A stretch of 62,413 nt of DNA from Erysipelotrichaceae bacterium (GTDB lineage: Bacteria; Bacillota_I; Bacilli_A; Erysipelotrichales; Erysipelotrichaceae). The stretch covers positions 1 through 62,413 of the forward strand of contig JAFWII010000010.1 in assembly GCA_017533785.1 (NCBI GenBank), in the 5' to 3' direction. Below, piece by piece: positions 47,749 through 54,395 of the stretch. The position numbers and the translations under genes are program-made. The notes under the pieces were generated by a model. It did not search any database. It was given only the letters and a program-made list of their open reading frames with translations, and was not told where the DNA came from. The stretch's first letter is position 1. Every line of letters begins with the position of its first letter.

Positions 47749-48153
47749 TTATTCTTTACTCTTGTCTTTGGTCCTCTGTTCCCTCTTTTTTCTCCTCTGC
47801 TCGCGGTTGTTCTTCTCGGATTCGAATATTTCCACGGCAGCGTCCGTCAGTTCGTCCGGCCAGACTCTTCCGCTTTTCATCACTTTTGCCCACGGACAAA
47901 GCTTTTCGTAGTCATCATCGAAAACGACGGTATAAGGCGGACCGCAGCGGTCGTCGACAGACATATAGAGATGCCTTCCTTCATGCATGATGACGGCTGC
48001 ATCATATTCGCTCATCTCCTCGTTCAGCTGATCGTAAAGATCCTTTGTCAGTTCAAAAAGATGATAGGACTGTATTCCGCCGTATTCGCCGAAATATCGT
48101 TCAGCGTCTGTGTCATAGCAGGCTTTCCAGCCGGATCCTGTTTTAAAGATCAT
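47749..48153 (-). CDS. Hypothetical protein, 134 aa
   Basis: Soluble protein with a compact N-terminal part (residues 1-100, containing HEGRHLYMSVDDRCGPPY) and a strongly basic tail (NNREQRRKKREQRTKDKSKE) that could bind nucleic acid or the ribosome. ATG 48153 follows AGGTGG. Not recognised. Confidence 0.62.
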   Translation of the reverse strand: MIFKTGSGWKACYDTDAERYFGEYGGIQSYHLFELTKDLYDQLNEEMSEYDAAVIMHEGRHLYMSVDDRCGPPYTVVFDDDYEKLCPWAKVMKSGRVWPDELTDAAVEIFESEKNNREQRRKKREQRTKDKSKE

Positions 48154-48194
48154 ATGCACCACCTCGTTATCTGCTGTTCTCAGTTCTAATTATA

Positions 48195-48220
48195 TAAAAA
48201 CAGGACCGTTTCAGTCCTGT
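48195..48220 (-). terminator. Terminator of the XRE regulator unit
   Basis: On the minus strand ACAGGAC-TGAAACG-GTCCTGT followed by TTTTTATATAAT. The T-tract also contains a possible -10 for the next gene. Confidence 0.8.
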
Positions 48221-48265
48221 TGGTTTTCAGCGGCAGAGCTGACAGCAAACCGGAACCTGAAGCTC

Positions 48266-48457
48266 CTATTTCAGCTGAAAGATCTCATTTACGCTCATCC
48301 CGAAGTATTCTGAGATCTTCATTGCCAGTTCCAGGGTCGGATCGTATTTATTGTTTTCGATCGCGATCACAGTCTGCCTCGTTACGCCGAGGATCTCAGC
48401 CAGGTCTTCCTGTCGCAGGCTTCTGTGTTTTCGAAGTTCCTTTATATTATTCTTCAT
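48266..48457 (-). CDS. Small XRE-family HTH regulator
   Basis: A 63-aa Cro/CI-type DNA-binding protein consisting only of the HTH domain (RQEDLAEILGVTRQTVIAIENNKYDPTLELAMKIS, five helices), as in YozG-type regulators. Its start overlaps the upstream membrane-protein gene by 11 bases. It probably represses its own operon by binding the twin ATGTAAA dyads upstream. Confidence 0.88.
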   Translation of the reverse strand: MKNNIKELRKHRSLRQEDLAEILGVTRQTVIAIENNKYDPTLELAMKISEYFGMSVNEIFQLK

Positions 48458-48686
48458 CGGGATCTCCCGGAACAGTAAGACGTTTTGTTTCCATCCATTT
48501 CGTTCCCCAGAATACTACGCCTGAGCCGATGAAGACCAGCCATACCCGGGGCAGTTCGCCTGTTTTCAACCGGTATATCAGGCAGTATATGGCAAGCGAG
48601 ATCTCCAGGAATACAAAGGCATTGCGGGCGGCTTTGTAATTGACAGCCATTTCCATTTCGTCGGCTTTAGTAAGGATCTTTTTCAT
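48447..48686 (-). CDS. Small membrane protein paired with an XRE regulator
   Basis: 79 aa with two predicted membrane helices (residues about 23-41 and 49-63) and a charged tail. Such small membrane proteins commonly precede a minimal XRE regulator in Firmicutes. Start ATG 48686 after GAGG; stop overlaps the regulator start. The function of the membrane partner is unknown; possible roles include sensing or sequestering the regulator. Confidence 0.78.
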   Translation of the reverse strand: MKKILTKADEMEMAVNYKAARNAFVFLEISLAIYCLIYRLKTGELPRVWLVFIGSGVVFWGTKWMETKRLTVPGDPDEE

Positions 48687-48701
48687 GAACGCACCTCTAT
48701 G

Positions 48702-48768
48702 ATGTTAAATACTTTTTACATTTTCATTATGCGTCACGAGTTTCCGAATGTAAAGATATTTTTACATT
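48702..48768 (-). promoter_or_regulatory. Promoter with two ATGTAAA-N6-TTTACAT operators
   Basis: Operator 1 (48747-48768) is the perfect dyad AATGTAAA-GATATT-TTTACATT. Operator 2 (48702-48721) is an imperfect copy with the same 20-base geometry. The -35 TTTACA (48754-48749, minus) lies inside operator 1 and CATAAT (48731-48726) follows after 17 bases, so both sites would block polymerase. The small XRE protein is the likely binder. Confidence 0.75.
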
Positions 48769-48781
48769 TTGTTATGAAAAC

Positions 48782-48808
48782 AAAAAAACAGGACCATTCC
48801 GATCCTGT
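48782..48808 (-). terminator. Terminator of rplK-rplA-tRNA-Ala
   Basis: On the minus strand ACAGGA-N9-TCCTGT followed by T7, just after the tRNA 3' end. Confidence 0.82.
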
Positions 48809-48818
48809 TGGTTTCTAA

Positions 48819-48894
48819 TGGTGGAGCTTACGGGGGTCGAACCCGTGACCTCATGATTGCGAACCATGCGCTCTGCCAACTGAGCTAAAACCCC
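48819..48894 (-). tRNA. tRNA-Ala (anticodon CGC)
   Basis: A 76-nt cloverleaf on the minus strand. The acceptor is GGGGTTT/AAGCTCC, the D-stem GCTC/GAGC, and the anticodon stem CATGG/TCATG has loop TTCGCAA (anticodon CGC, decoding GCG). The T-loop is TTCGACC and the CCA end is encoded (TGG at 48819-48821). It lies directly downstream of rplA, at the left boundary of the detached rplK-rplA block. Confidence 0.93.
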
Positions 48895-48900
48895 AGATCC

Positions 48901-48926
48901 AGCAGGGAGGTGCCTGCTGGTTTTTT
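48901..48926. terminator. Hairpin between rplA and tRNA-Ala
   Basis: CCAGCAGG-N5-CCTGCTGG with T7 on the plus side. On the minus strand it has no T-tract and may instead serve as a processing hairpin separating rplA mRNA from the tRNA. Confidence 0.55.
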
Positions 48927-48930
48927 TCTG

Positions 48931-49611
48931 TTAGTTAAGTGCGAGAGATACACCCGGGGACATCGTGGATGCCAGGGTGATGCTCTGTACGTAAGCACCC
49001 TTGACAGTAGCCGGACGAGCCTTCATGACTGCATTGTACATTGCAGTGTAGTTCTCGACCAGAGCTTCGTTTGTGAAGGATTTCTTACCGATCAGAACGT
49101 TCAGGTTACCATCCTTATCGACACGGTAGGTAACTTTACCTTTCTTGATCTCGTTGATCGCAGCTGCAACGTTCGGTGTGACGGTGCCGGTCTTCGGGTT
49201 CGGCATTAAGCCCTTCGGGCCTAAGATCTTACCTAACTTACCGAGTTCGCCCATCATATCCGGTGTAGCGACGATAACGTCGAAGTCGAACCAACCGCCC
49301 TTGATCTGTTCAAGGATCTCCTTGCCGCCGACGTAATCAGCGCCTGCGTTCTTGGCTTCTTCTTCCTTGGCGCCCTGGGTAACGACCAGGACTTTCTGGG
49401 AACGGCCTGTACCGTTCGGCAGAACGATCGCACCACGGATCAGCTGATCAGCGTGACGCGGGTCAACGTTCAGGTTGAAGCAAGCTTCGACAGTCTCGTC
49501 GAACTTAGCGGTGTTCATCTTCTTTAATAATGCGACTGCTTCCTCAATGGAATATTCTCTGCCCTTTTCGACCAGTTCGAGGGCTGCTCTATAACTCTTA
49601 CCGTGTTTCAT
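48931..49611 (-). CDS. rplA: Ribosomal protein L1
   Basis: 226 aa. [26 protein letters not shown] at the start and the L1 signature region [32 protein letters not shown] are intact. L1 binds 23S rRNA at the mobile stalk and represses the rplK-rplA mRNA through a stem in its leader. It follows rplK by 6 bases. In most Firmicutes rplJ comes next; here a tRNA-Ala and 21 kb of other genes intervene. Confidence 0.98.
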   Translation of the reverse strand: MKHGKSYRAALELVEKGREYSIEEAVALLKKMNTAKFDETVEACFNLNVDPRHADQLIRGAIVLPNGTGRSQKVLVVTQGAKEEEAKNAGADYVGGKEILEQIKGGWFDFDVIVATPDMMGELGKLGKILGPKGLMPNPKTGTVTPNVAAAINEIKKGKVTYRVDKDGNLNVLIGKKSFTNEALVENYTAMYNAVMKARPATVKGAYVQSITLASTMSPGVSLALN

Positions 49612-49617
49612 TATTGA

Positions 49618-50034
49618 TTACCCCTCTACTACGATACCCATATTGCGTGCGGTACCTTCAATGATCTTCATAGCAGCGTCAACATCGTCTGCATTCAGGT
49701 CGGGCATCTTGTATTCCGCGATCTCTCTCAGCTGAGCAGATGTGATCTTGCCTGCCTTGACAGTGCGCGGATTGCCGGATGCTTTCTGGATGCCTGCTGC
49801 CTTCTTCAGTAATACGGCAGCCGGTGTTGTCTTTAAGACGAAATCAAAGGACTTGTCTTCGTAAGCGGTGATAACGACCGGAACGATGTCGCCAGCACGA
49901 TCTCTTGTCTGATCGTTGAACTGCTGGCAGAACTGCGGCATGTTGATGCCGGCAGAAGCGAGAGCCGGACCCGGACGAGCGCCGCCGGCCTGGAACTGTA
50001 ACTTACAGATCTTTGCAACTTTCTTCTTAGCCAT
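49618..50034 (-). CDS. rplK: Ribosomal protein L11
   Basis: 138 aa from ATG 50034 (GGAGG 6 bases upstream). The N-terminal [31 protein letters not shown] and the RNA-binding C-terminal [26 protein letters not shown] are canonical. L11 forms the GTPase-associated centre with 23S rRNA. First gene of the L11-L1 unit; an upstream in-frame extension to 50094 runs through the leader and is rejected. Confidence 0.98.
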   Translation of the reverse strand: MAKKKVAKICKLQFQAGGARPGPALASAGINMPQFCQQFNDQTRDRAGDIVPVVITAYEDKSFDFVLKTTPAAVLLKKAAGIQKASGNPRTVKAGKITSAQLREIAEYKMPDLNADDVDAAMKIIEGTARNMGIVVEG

Positions 50035-50050
50035 GTTTTCCTCCTTGGCA

Positions 50051-50083
50051 GTGGTTTTATCGGAGCAGTTGCCCTCCTTCCAC
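50051..50083 (-). promoter_or_regulatory. Probable L1-binding operator in the rplK leader
   Basis: On the minus strand GTGG (50083-50080) pairs with CCAC (50054-50051), enclosing GGAG/CTCC and the asymmetric loop GATAAAA. This resembles the L1 site in 23S rRNA and in known L11-leader mRNAs (CTCC-GATGAAA-CC). Autoregulation by L1 is therefore likely. Confidence 0.6.
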
Positions 50084-50093
50084 GTGCTGTACA

Positions 50094-50130
50094 ATTATAC
50101 AACAACAGAGATCCTTTGGCAAGGATCTCT
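50094..50130 (-). promoter_or_regulatory. rplK-rplA promoter within the nusG terminator
   Basis: On the minus strand AGAGATCCTT-GCCA-AAGGATCTCT is a strong hairpin after nusG. Its loop and 3' arm supply the -35 TTGCCA (50122-50117), followed after 17 bases by TATAAT (50099-50094). The hairpin tail is only moderately T-rich, so read-through is possible. Confidence 0.72.
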
Positions 50131-50178
50131 GTCTGTGTTTTTCGGCTGTTTTTGCGCATTTTCTGCGCTTTCTGCACC

Positions 50179-50724
50179 TTAAAGCGTCTGTGCCAGATCG
50201 ATGTAGTTGATATCGGTCGGAGTCTCGCGGCCGAACAGGATGATCAGGACGGTCGCGACCTGGGACTGATCGTTCATCGCATCGACTGTGCCTTCCATAC
50301 CGGCAAACGGACCGGACAGGATCTTGACATGGTCACCGACCTTGAAGTCGACTTCGATCTTCTTATCGGACTGGCCGATACGGCGCAGGATGGAATCGAT
50401 CTCATTCTGTGCGACCGGGAACGGCTTGGCGCCGCCGCCGGAAGAACCGATGAATCCGGTGACGCCCGGTGTATTACGGACGACGTACCAGGCTTCGTCT
50501 GTCATGATCATTTCAACAAAAAGGTAACCCGGGAAGATATTGCGTACGACTTCCTTGCTCTTTTCGTTCTTGACTTCGATCTGTGTCTCTTCAGCGACCA
50601 CGATACGGAACAGGTTGTCCTTCAGGTTCATGGTCTCCAGTCTTTTTTCGAGGTTGTCCTTTACGCGGTTCTCATGACCGGCGTAGGTATTGACAACGTA
50701 CCATTCCTTCTTCTGCTCGCTCAT
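50179..50724 (-). CDS. nusG: Transcription antitermination/termination factor NusG
   Basis: 181 aa from ATG 50724. The NGN domain opens with KKEWYVVNTYAGHENRVKDNLEKR and the C-terminal KOW domain has VGDHVKILSGPFAGMEGTVDAMN. The linker is slightly longer than in E. coli, with a GSSGGGAKPFP stretch. It binds RNA polymerase and links it to ribosomes or Rho. The start overlaps the secE stop. Confidence 0.97.
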   Translation of the reverse strand: MSEQKKEWYVVNTYAGHENRVKDNLEKRLETMNLKDNLFRIVVAEETQIEVKNEKSKEVVRNIFPGYLFVEMIMTDEAWYVVRNTPGVTGFIGSSGGGAKPFPVAQNEIDSILRRIGQSDKKIEVDFKVGDHVKILSGPFAGMEGTVDAMNDQSQVATVLIILFGRETPTDINYIDLAQTL

Positions 50725-50906
50725 TATGCGATCGCTCCAAGCAGTCTCAGCAGCATTGAGACGACGACCTGGCAAAGCAGGAAGAACAGCGCAAAGAAAG
50801 CAGTGAAGATAACGACCTGGACAGAATTTGTCAGAAGGTCTTCACCTTTCGGCCAGCGGATCTTTTTGATCTCTTTGGCGATGCCGCTCAAACTAAACCA
50901 TTTCAT
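50724..50906 (-). CDS. secE: Preprotein translocase subunit SecE
   Basis: 60 aa, the short Gram-positive form: an amphipathic N-terminus with the conserved AKEIKKIRWPKGEDLLTNS, and one membrane helix (VVIFTAFFALFFLLCQVVVSMLL). It clamps SecY in the translocon. Located between rpmG and nusG as in Bacillus. Confidence 0.95.
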   Translation of the reverse strand: MKWFSLSGIAKEIKKIRWPKGEDLLTNSVQVVIFTAFFALFFLLCQVVVSMLLRLLGAIA

Positions 50907-50921
50907 ATACAGTATCTCCTC

Positions 50922-51077
50922 TTATTTCGTTTCTTTATGCAATGTCATTTTATTGCAGTGCTTACAGTACTTGCGCAATTCCAGACGCTCGGTACTGACC
51001 TTTTTGTTTTTATAAGTGGAATAGTTTCTGGACAAACACTCGGTGCAGGTTAGGATTACTCTGTTTTTCTCCGGCAT
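50922..51077 (-). CDS. rpmG: Ribosomal protein L33 (zinc-binding type)
   Basis: 51 aa, starting [20 protein letters not shown] and ending [16 protein letters not shown]. The two CxxC pairs mark the zinc-containing paralogue. GGAGG lies 6 bases before ATG 51077. It lies between the TrmD-like gene and secE, the same place as rpmGB in Bacillus. Confidence 0.95.
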   Translation of the reverse strand: MPEKNRVILTCTECLSRNYSTYKNKKVSTERLELRKYCKHCNKMTLHKETK

Positions 51078-51152
51078 GCTACTCCTCCTTTTAAAAAAGT
51101 TATTAGCTCTTTGTCTAATAACTGCACTTATATATTAGGGAAAAATCAAGTA

Positions 51153-51581
51153 CTAGTCAAGGAGAATTTTATCCATCGAAGAGAGGATCGCAAGAGCAGC
51201 CAGCTCCCCTTTGGAAACGATAAAATCGCCCATCGAAACACGCAGATCGACCTCCGGCATGATCCGTTCGTCGACACCTTCAAAGTGTCCGCAGATCAAG
51301 ATAAGATCCTTCTTTTCAAGCAGCAGGTCACGAAGTTCGTTGCTGTAGCGCATGCCCCGGGGATCGGTCAGCACAACAAAACTCTCCGGACGGCGAAGCG
51401 CGTCAAGCGCATTGAGCAGCGGTTCGATCCGGATGACCATGCCCGCTCCGCCTCCGTAGGGACTCTCATCCACATGGCGGAAAGAGCCCTTCACGAAGCT
51501 GCGCAGATCATAGATCTCGGTATCTTTCAGCCGGAAGCCGTCGAAGAATTCCGGACAGACGGTCAGGATCCGGACTGTCAT
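51153..51581 (-). CDS. TrmD-like SPOUT protein lacking the C-terminal domain
   Basis: 142 aa. It matches the N-terminal SPOUT (knotted methyltransferase) domain of TrmD: TVCPEFFDGF, DESPYGGGAGMVIRIEPL (residues 38-55), ILICGHFEGVDERIMPEVDLRVSMGDFIVSKGELAAL (95-130). TrmD normally has about 240 residues, with a flexible linker and a C-terminal helical domain carrying the catalytic Asp (Asp169 in E. coli); here the protein stops at residue 142 and no remnant follows in the 75 bases before rpmG. It overlaps rlmB by 4 bases. The protein could bind SAM and RNA but may be inactive as a G37 methyltransferase. A full-length trmD probably exists elsewhere. Confidence 0.85.
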   Translation of the reverse strand: MTVRILTVCPEFFDGFRLKDTEIYDLRSFVKGSFRHVDESPYGGGAGMVIRIEPLLNALDALRRPESFVVLTDPRGMRYSNELRDLLLEKKDLILICGHFEGVDERIMPEVDLRVSMGDFIVSKGELAALAILSSMDKILLD

Positions 51582-52279
51582 CCCTGCTGACGGTCTTTGA
51601 GCACCTGGAACAGCATGATGCCGGCGGCGACCGAAGCATTCAAAGAGTCGATGTGTCCGTAGTTCGGGATCGAAACGAGATAGTCGCACTCTTCCTTGAC
51701 CAGACGGGAGATCCCTTCCCCTTCTGCACCGATCACGAGCACGATGTTGCGTTTATAGTCGACAGAATCATAGGACTGGGTCGCCTCGCCGGCAGCGCCG
51801 ACGATCCAGTAACCCTTTTCCTTCAGTTTTTTCAGTGCTGCGGTCAGGTTCACGACTTCGGCGATCTTGACATATTCAAGCGCGCCGGAAGCGACTTTCG
51901 CGACTGTCGCATTCACCTTGACACTGTTGTGTTTTTTATAGATGATCCCGTCCGCGCCGGCAACATCGACCGTTCGGACGATCGTTCCCAGATTCTGAGG
52001 ATCTTTCAGGGAGTCCAGTGCGACGATCAGACCGTTCTCCTCTTTCAGAAGCGCCTCCAGAGGAGAGAGTTTGTAATCCTCTGTCTCGGCGATTACGCCC
52101 TGGTGGTTCTTATTGTCGGACATGCGGTCGAGGGTCTTCCGTTCGCAGATCTCATAGGAAATGTGCTTTTTACGGCAGAGTGCGATATAGGAAGAATCCT
52201 TCAGCAGGTAGACCTTGCGCACTCTTCCGCTGCGCAGAGCTTCATCGAAGGAATTGCGTCCGTAGACCATTTCACTCAT
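51578..52279 (-). CDS. rlmB: 23S rRNA 2'-O-methyltransferase RlmB-type (TrmH family)
   Basis: 233 aa SPOUT methyltransferase. The short N-terminal substrate-binding domain (VYGRNSFDEALRSGRVRKVYL) is followed by the TrmH motifs VALDSLKDPQNLGTIVRTVDVAGADGII (near residue 86), VLVIGAEGEGISRLV and SIPNYGHIDSLNASVAAGIMLF. It methylates 23S rRNA (E. coli G2251 equivalent) in its close relatives. It overlaps mrnC by 8 bases and the TrmD-like gene by 4. Confidence 0.92.
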   Translation of the reverse strand: MSEMVYGRNSFDEALRSGRVRKVYLLKDSSYIALCRKKHISYEICERKTLDRMSDNKNHQGVIAETEDYKLSPLEALLKEENGLIVALDSLKDPQNLGTIVRTVDVAGADGIIYKKHNSVKVNATVAKVASGALEYVKIAEVVNLTAALKKLKEKGYWIVGAAGEATQSYDSVDYKRNIVLVIGAEGEGISRLVKEECDYLVSIPNYGHIDSLNASVAAGIMLFQVLKDRQQG

Positions 52280-52655
52280 TTTCTTCGCCTCCTTTTAAGA
52301 TCTCGGTGAAGAGTTCCTCACACCGGTCCTTGTCAAACAGATAGAGATACCCGCACAGCGCCTCCAGTCCGGTCGCGATCTCGTAACTCAGACGGGAGAC
52401 ATTTTTCGGGATATGGGTAATATGGTTGCGTCCGCTTTTGAAGACTTCGTTTTCCTTTTCTGTCAGGAATCCGTTCTTCTGCAGACGCTCATAGACTCTT
52501 TTCTGGCCTTCCGCGGAAACATAGCGCTTGCTGAGCTGCTGCAGGACATTGCCCTGGCGGTAGCCGCAGCGGATATAGTATTCCCGGATCTTCAGACTGT
52601 AGATCGCATCCCCGAGAAAGCTCAGGGATATGGGGTTCAGATCCTTAGGATCCAT
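52272..52655 (-). CDS. mrnC: Mini-ribonuclease III
   Basis: 127 aa from ATG 52655, the start overlapping the cysS stop. It consists only of an RNase III catalytic domain without dsRBD: LSFLGDAIYSLKIREYYI (near residue 11) carries the acidic site, with a conserved C-terminal YEIATGLEALCGYLYLFDKDR. MrnC matures 23S rRNA ends in Bacillus. Location next to cysS and rlmB is conserved. Confidence 0.93.
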   Translation of the reverse strand: MDPKDLNPISLSFLGDAIYSLKIREYYIRCGYRQGNVLQQLSKRYVSAEGQKRVYERLQKNGFLTEKENEVFKSGRNHITHIPKNVSRLSYEIATGLEALCGYLYLFDKDRCEELFTEILKGGEENE

Positions 52656-53986
52656 TACAGCAGTCCCTTTTCGATCAGAACGGCACGCAGCTGGTCTGCT
52701 GTCGCGAAATCCTTTTCCGACTTTGCAGCTTCCCACTTACGGTAGACTTCACGGTCTTCCTCGGTGAGTTCGACTTTCGGAAGATGGATGCCGAGGATGC
52801 CAAGGCACTTGCCGAGCGTGTTGGTCAGGGCAGCCAGCTGGTCATAATCCTTCTCACGGACACGCAGCGCCTGGTTGATCTTCTTTACGAGTTCAAAGAT
52901 CACAGCATAGGCATTCGGGGTATTGAGGTCGTTATCCATTTCTTTCAGGAACTGTTCATAGCTTTCCTGATCGAGCGCATCGCCGGTATCCTTGCCGATC
53001 AGCGCGAAAGTCAGGGATGCCTTGCGGTATGCATCTGCAACTTTCTGGAATTCCTTCTTGGAACCTTCCAGGATCTCATCGGAGACGTTGACGTCCGCAC
53101 GGTAATGCGTCTCAAGCAGGAACCAGCGCAGGACCTTCGGATCCAGATGACGCAGGATCTCCTTGGCGGTAATGAAGTTGCCGAGCGATTTGGACATCTT
53201 GACGCCGTTAACGTCGATCATACCGGAGTGCATCCAGTAATTCGCCAGTTCGGAACCATGGCAGGCAAGCGACTGCGCACGCTCGTTCTCGTGATGCGGG
53301 AAGCGCAGGTCTTTTCCGCCGCCGTGGATATCGATCAGCGGTCCGAGCTCCTTGTTGATCATGACGACGCATTCGGTATGCCAGCCCGGACGGCCGACAG
53401 AGAAACGGGTCTCCCAGCGGATGCCGGTCTCGGTCTTTTTCCATAACGCGAAATCAAGCGGGGACTCCTTCTTGTCGTTTTCCTCAATACGGGCGCCGAC
53501 CTGCAGGTCTTCGGTATTCTGGTTGGACAGAGCACCGTAACTGCTGACGGAAGCCGTGCGGAAATAGACGTCGCCGTCGACGACATAGGCAGAGCCGTTA
53601 TCAACGAGTTTCTCGATGAAGGCGATGATATCATCCATCGTTTCGGTGACCCGCGGAGTGCGGTAGAGGTCTTCCGCATCCAAAGCATGGCGGATATCGT
53701 TATACGCCTTGATCATCTCGTCGGTCAGATCCTTCTCGCTGATGTTGCGTTTCGCGGCTTCGCGGATGATCTTGTCATCGACATCGGTGTAGTTGCTGAC
53801 GTAGTAAACTTCGTATCCCTCCGCTTCGAACAGACGGCGGAGCGTATCGAAGACAACGACCGGACGGACATTGCCGATATGAACATCGTTATAGACCGTC
53901 GGGCCGCAGACATACATTTTGACCTTGCCCGGCTCGTTCGGAACGAATTCCTCGATCTTTAACGTCTTGGTATTGTAAATGCGCAT
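52655..53986 (-). CDS. cysS: Cysteinyl-tRNA synthetase
   Basis: 443 aa. Class I signatures: the HIGH-equivalent DVHIGNVRP (near residue 37) and KMSKSLGNF (near 266); zinc ligands are Cys in YVCGP and WHTECV with His in the GGGKDLRFPHHENE stretch. It charges tRNA-Cys. ATG 53986 follows GGAGG by 8 bases; the longer frame reaching 54034 runs into the T-box and is rejected. Regulated by an upstream T-box; first gene of cysS-mrnC-rlmB-trmD-like-rpmG-secE-nusG. Confidence 0.97.
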   Translation of the reverse strand: MRIYNTKTLKIEEFVPNEPGKVKMYVCGPTVYNDVHIGNVRPVVVFDTLRRLFEAEGYEVYYVSNYTDVDDKIIREAAKRNISEKDLTDEMIKAYNDIRHALDAEDLYRTPRVTETMDDIIAFIEKLVDNGSAYVVDGDVYFRTASVSSYGALSNQNTEDLQVGARIEENDKKESPLDFALWKKTETGIRWETRFSVGRPGWHTECVVMINKELGPLIDIHGGGKDLRFPHHENERAQSLACHGSELANYWMHSGMIDVNGVKMSKSLGNFITAKEILRHLDPKVLRWFLLETHYRADVNVSDEILEGSKKEFQKVADAYRKASLTFALIGKDTGDALDQESYEQFLKEMDNDLNTPNAYAVIFELVKKINQALRVREKDYDQLAALTNTLGKCLGILGIHLPKVELTEEDREVYRKWEAAKSEKDFATADQLRAVLIEKGLL

Positions 53987-53999
53987 AAGATTTCCTCCC

Positions 54000-54200
54000 A
54001 TAGAAAAAGCAGCCCCAGAAGTGCCTTGCGGCACGGTTCCACTCTGCTCTTTGTCTTATTGCCTTAACGCGGTAAACGTCGGTCCCTACTATTTTCAGGA
54101 TCACCCCGGGCGGAAGCACTCTCCGGATAACTGCAGGTCTTTTCAGCAAGCAGACCCTCTCTGCACCAGTTTCAGCCGGCTCTTCTCCGCTGTCGGTTTA
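54000..54200 (-). promoter_or_regulatory. T-box riboswitch of cysS
   Basis: The minus-strand leader has the T-box core CAGAGTGGAACCGTG near 54038, a terminator formed by GTGCC/GGCAC and the GGGGCTGC tail before TTTTTC, and a specifier region CCGG-AGAG-TGC-T with TGC (Cys) at 54118-54116. TATAAT lies at 54210-54205. The codon matches the gene, which anchors the reading of the other leaders in this window. Confidence 0.88.
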
Positions 54201-54395
54201 ATGTATTATATCATCATCTTCAGGAAGATAAAAACGGTAAATACTGGAAGCGACCTTGACCCAGGCGCCCAGGCCGCGGGTGGTGATCAGATCCTCAGCG
54301 AGGACTTCACCGCTTTTGATCGCTTCCACGATCTCTTCGTCTGTATAGGTCTTCTTTTTCCCGGAGATCTCCCAGATCACAGGTCTATTCGCCAT
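54198..54395 (-). CDS. Short GYF_2-like protein
   Basis: 65 aa from ATG 54395. The sequence PVIWEISGKKKTYTDEEIVEAIKSGEVLAEDLITTRGLGAWVKV resembles the GYF_2 (DUF4339) fold, which binds partner proteins. It overlaps the 3' end of the large HTH-RCC1 gene by 11 bases and ends where the cysS promoter begins. Co-expressed with that gene; role unknown. Confidence 0.62.
   Translation of the reverse strand: MANRPVIWEISGKKKTYTDEEIVEAIKSGEVLAEDLITTRGLGAWVKVASSIYRFYLPEDDDIIH

Noticed and set aside
53987..54034. Longer cysS start
   Set aside because: It would run through the T-box terminator; ATG 53986 has a good ribosome site and the conserved N-terminus.
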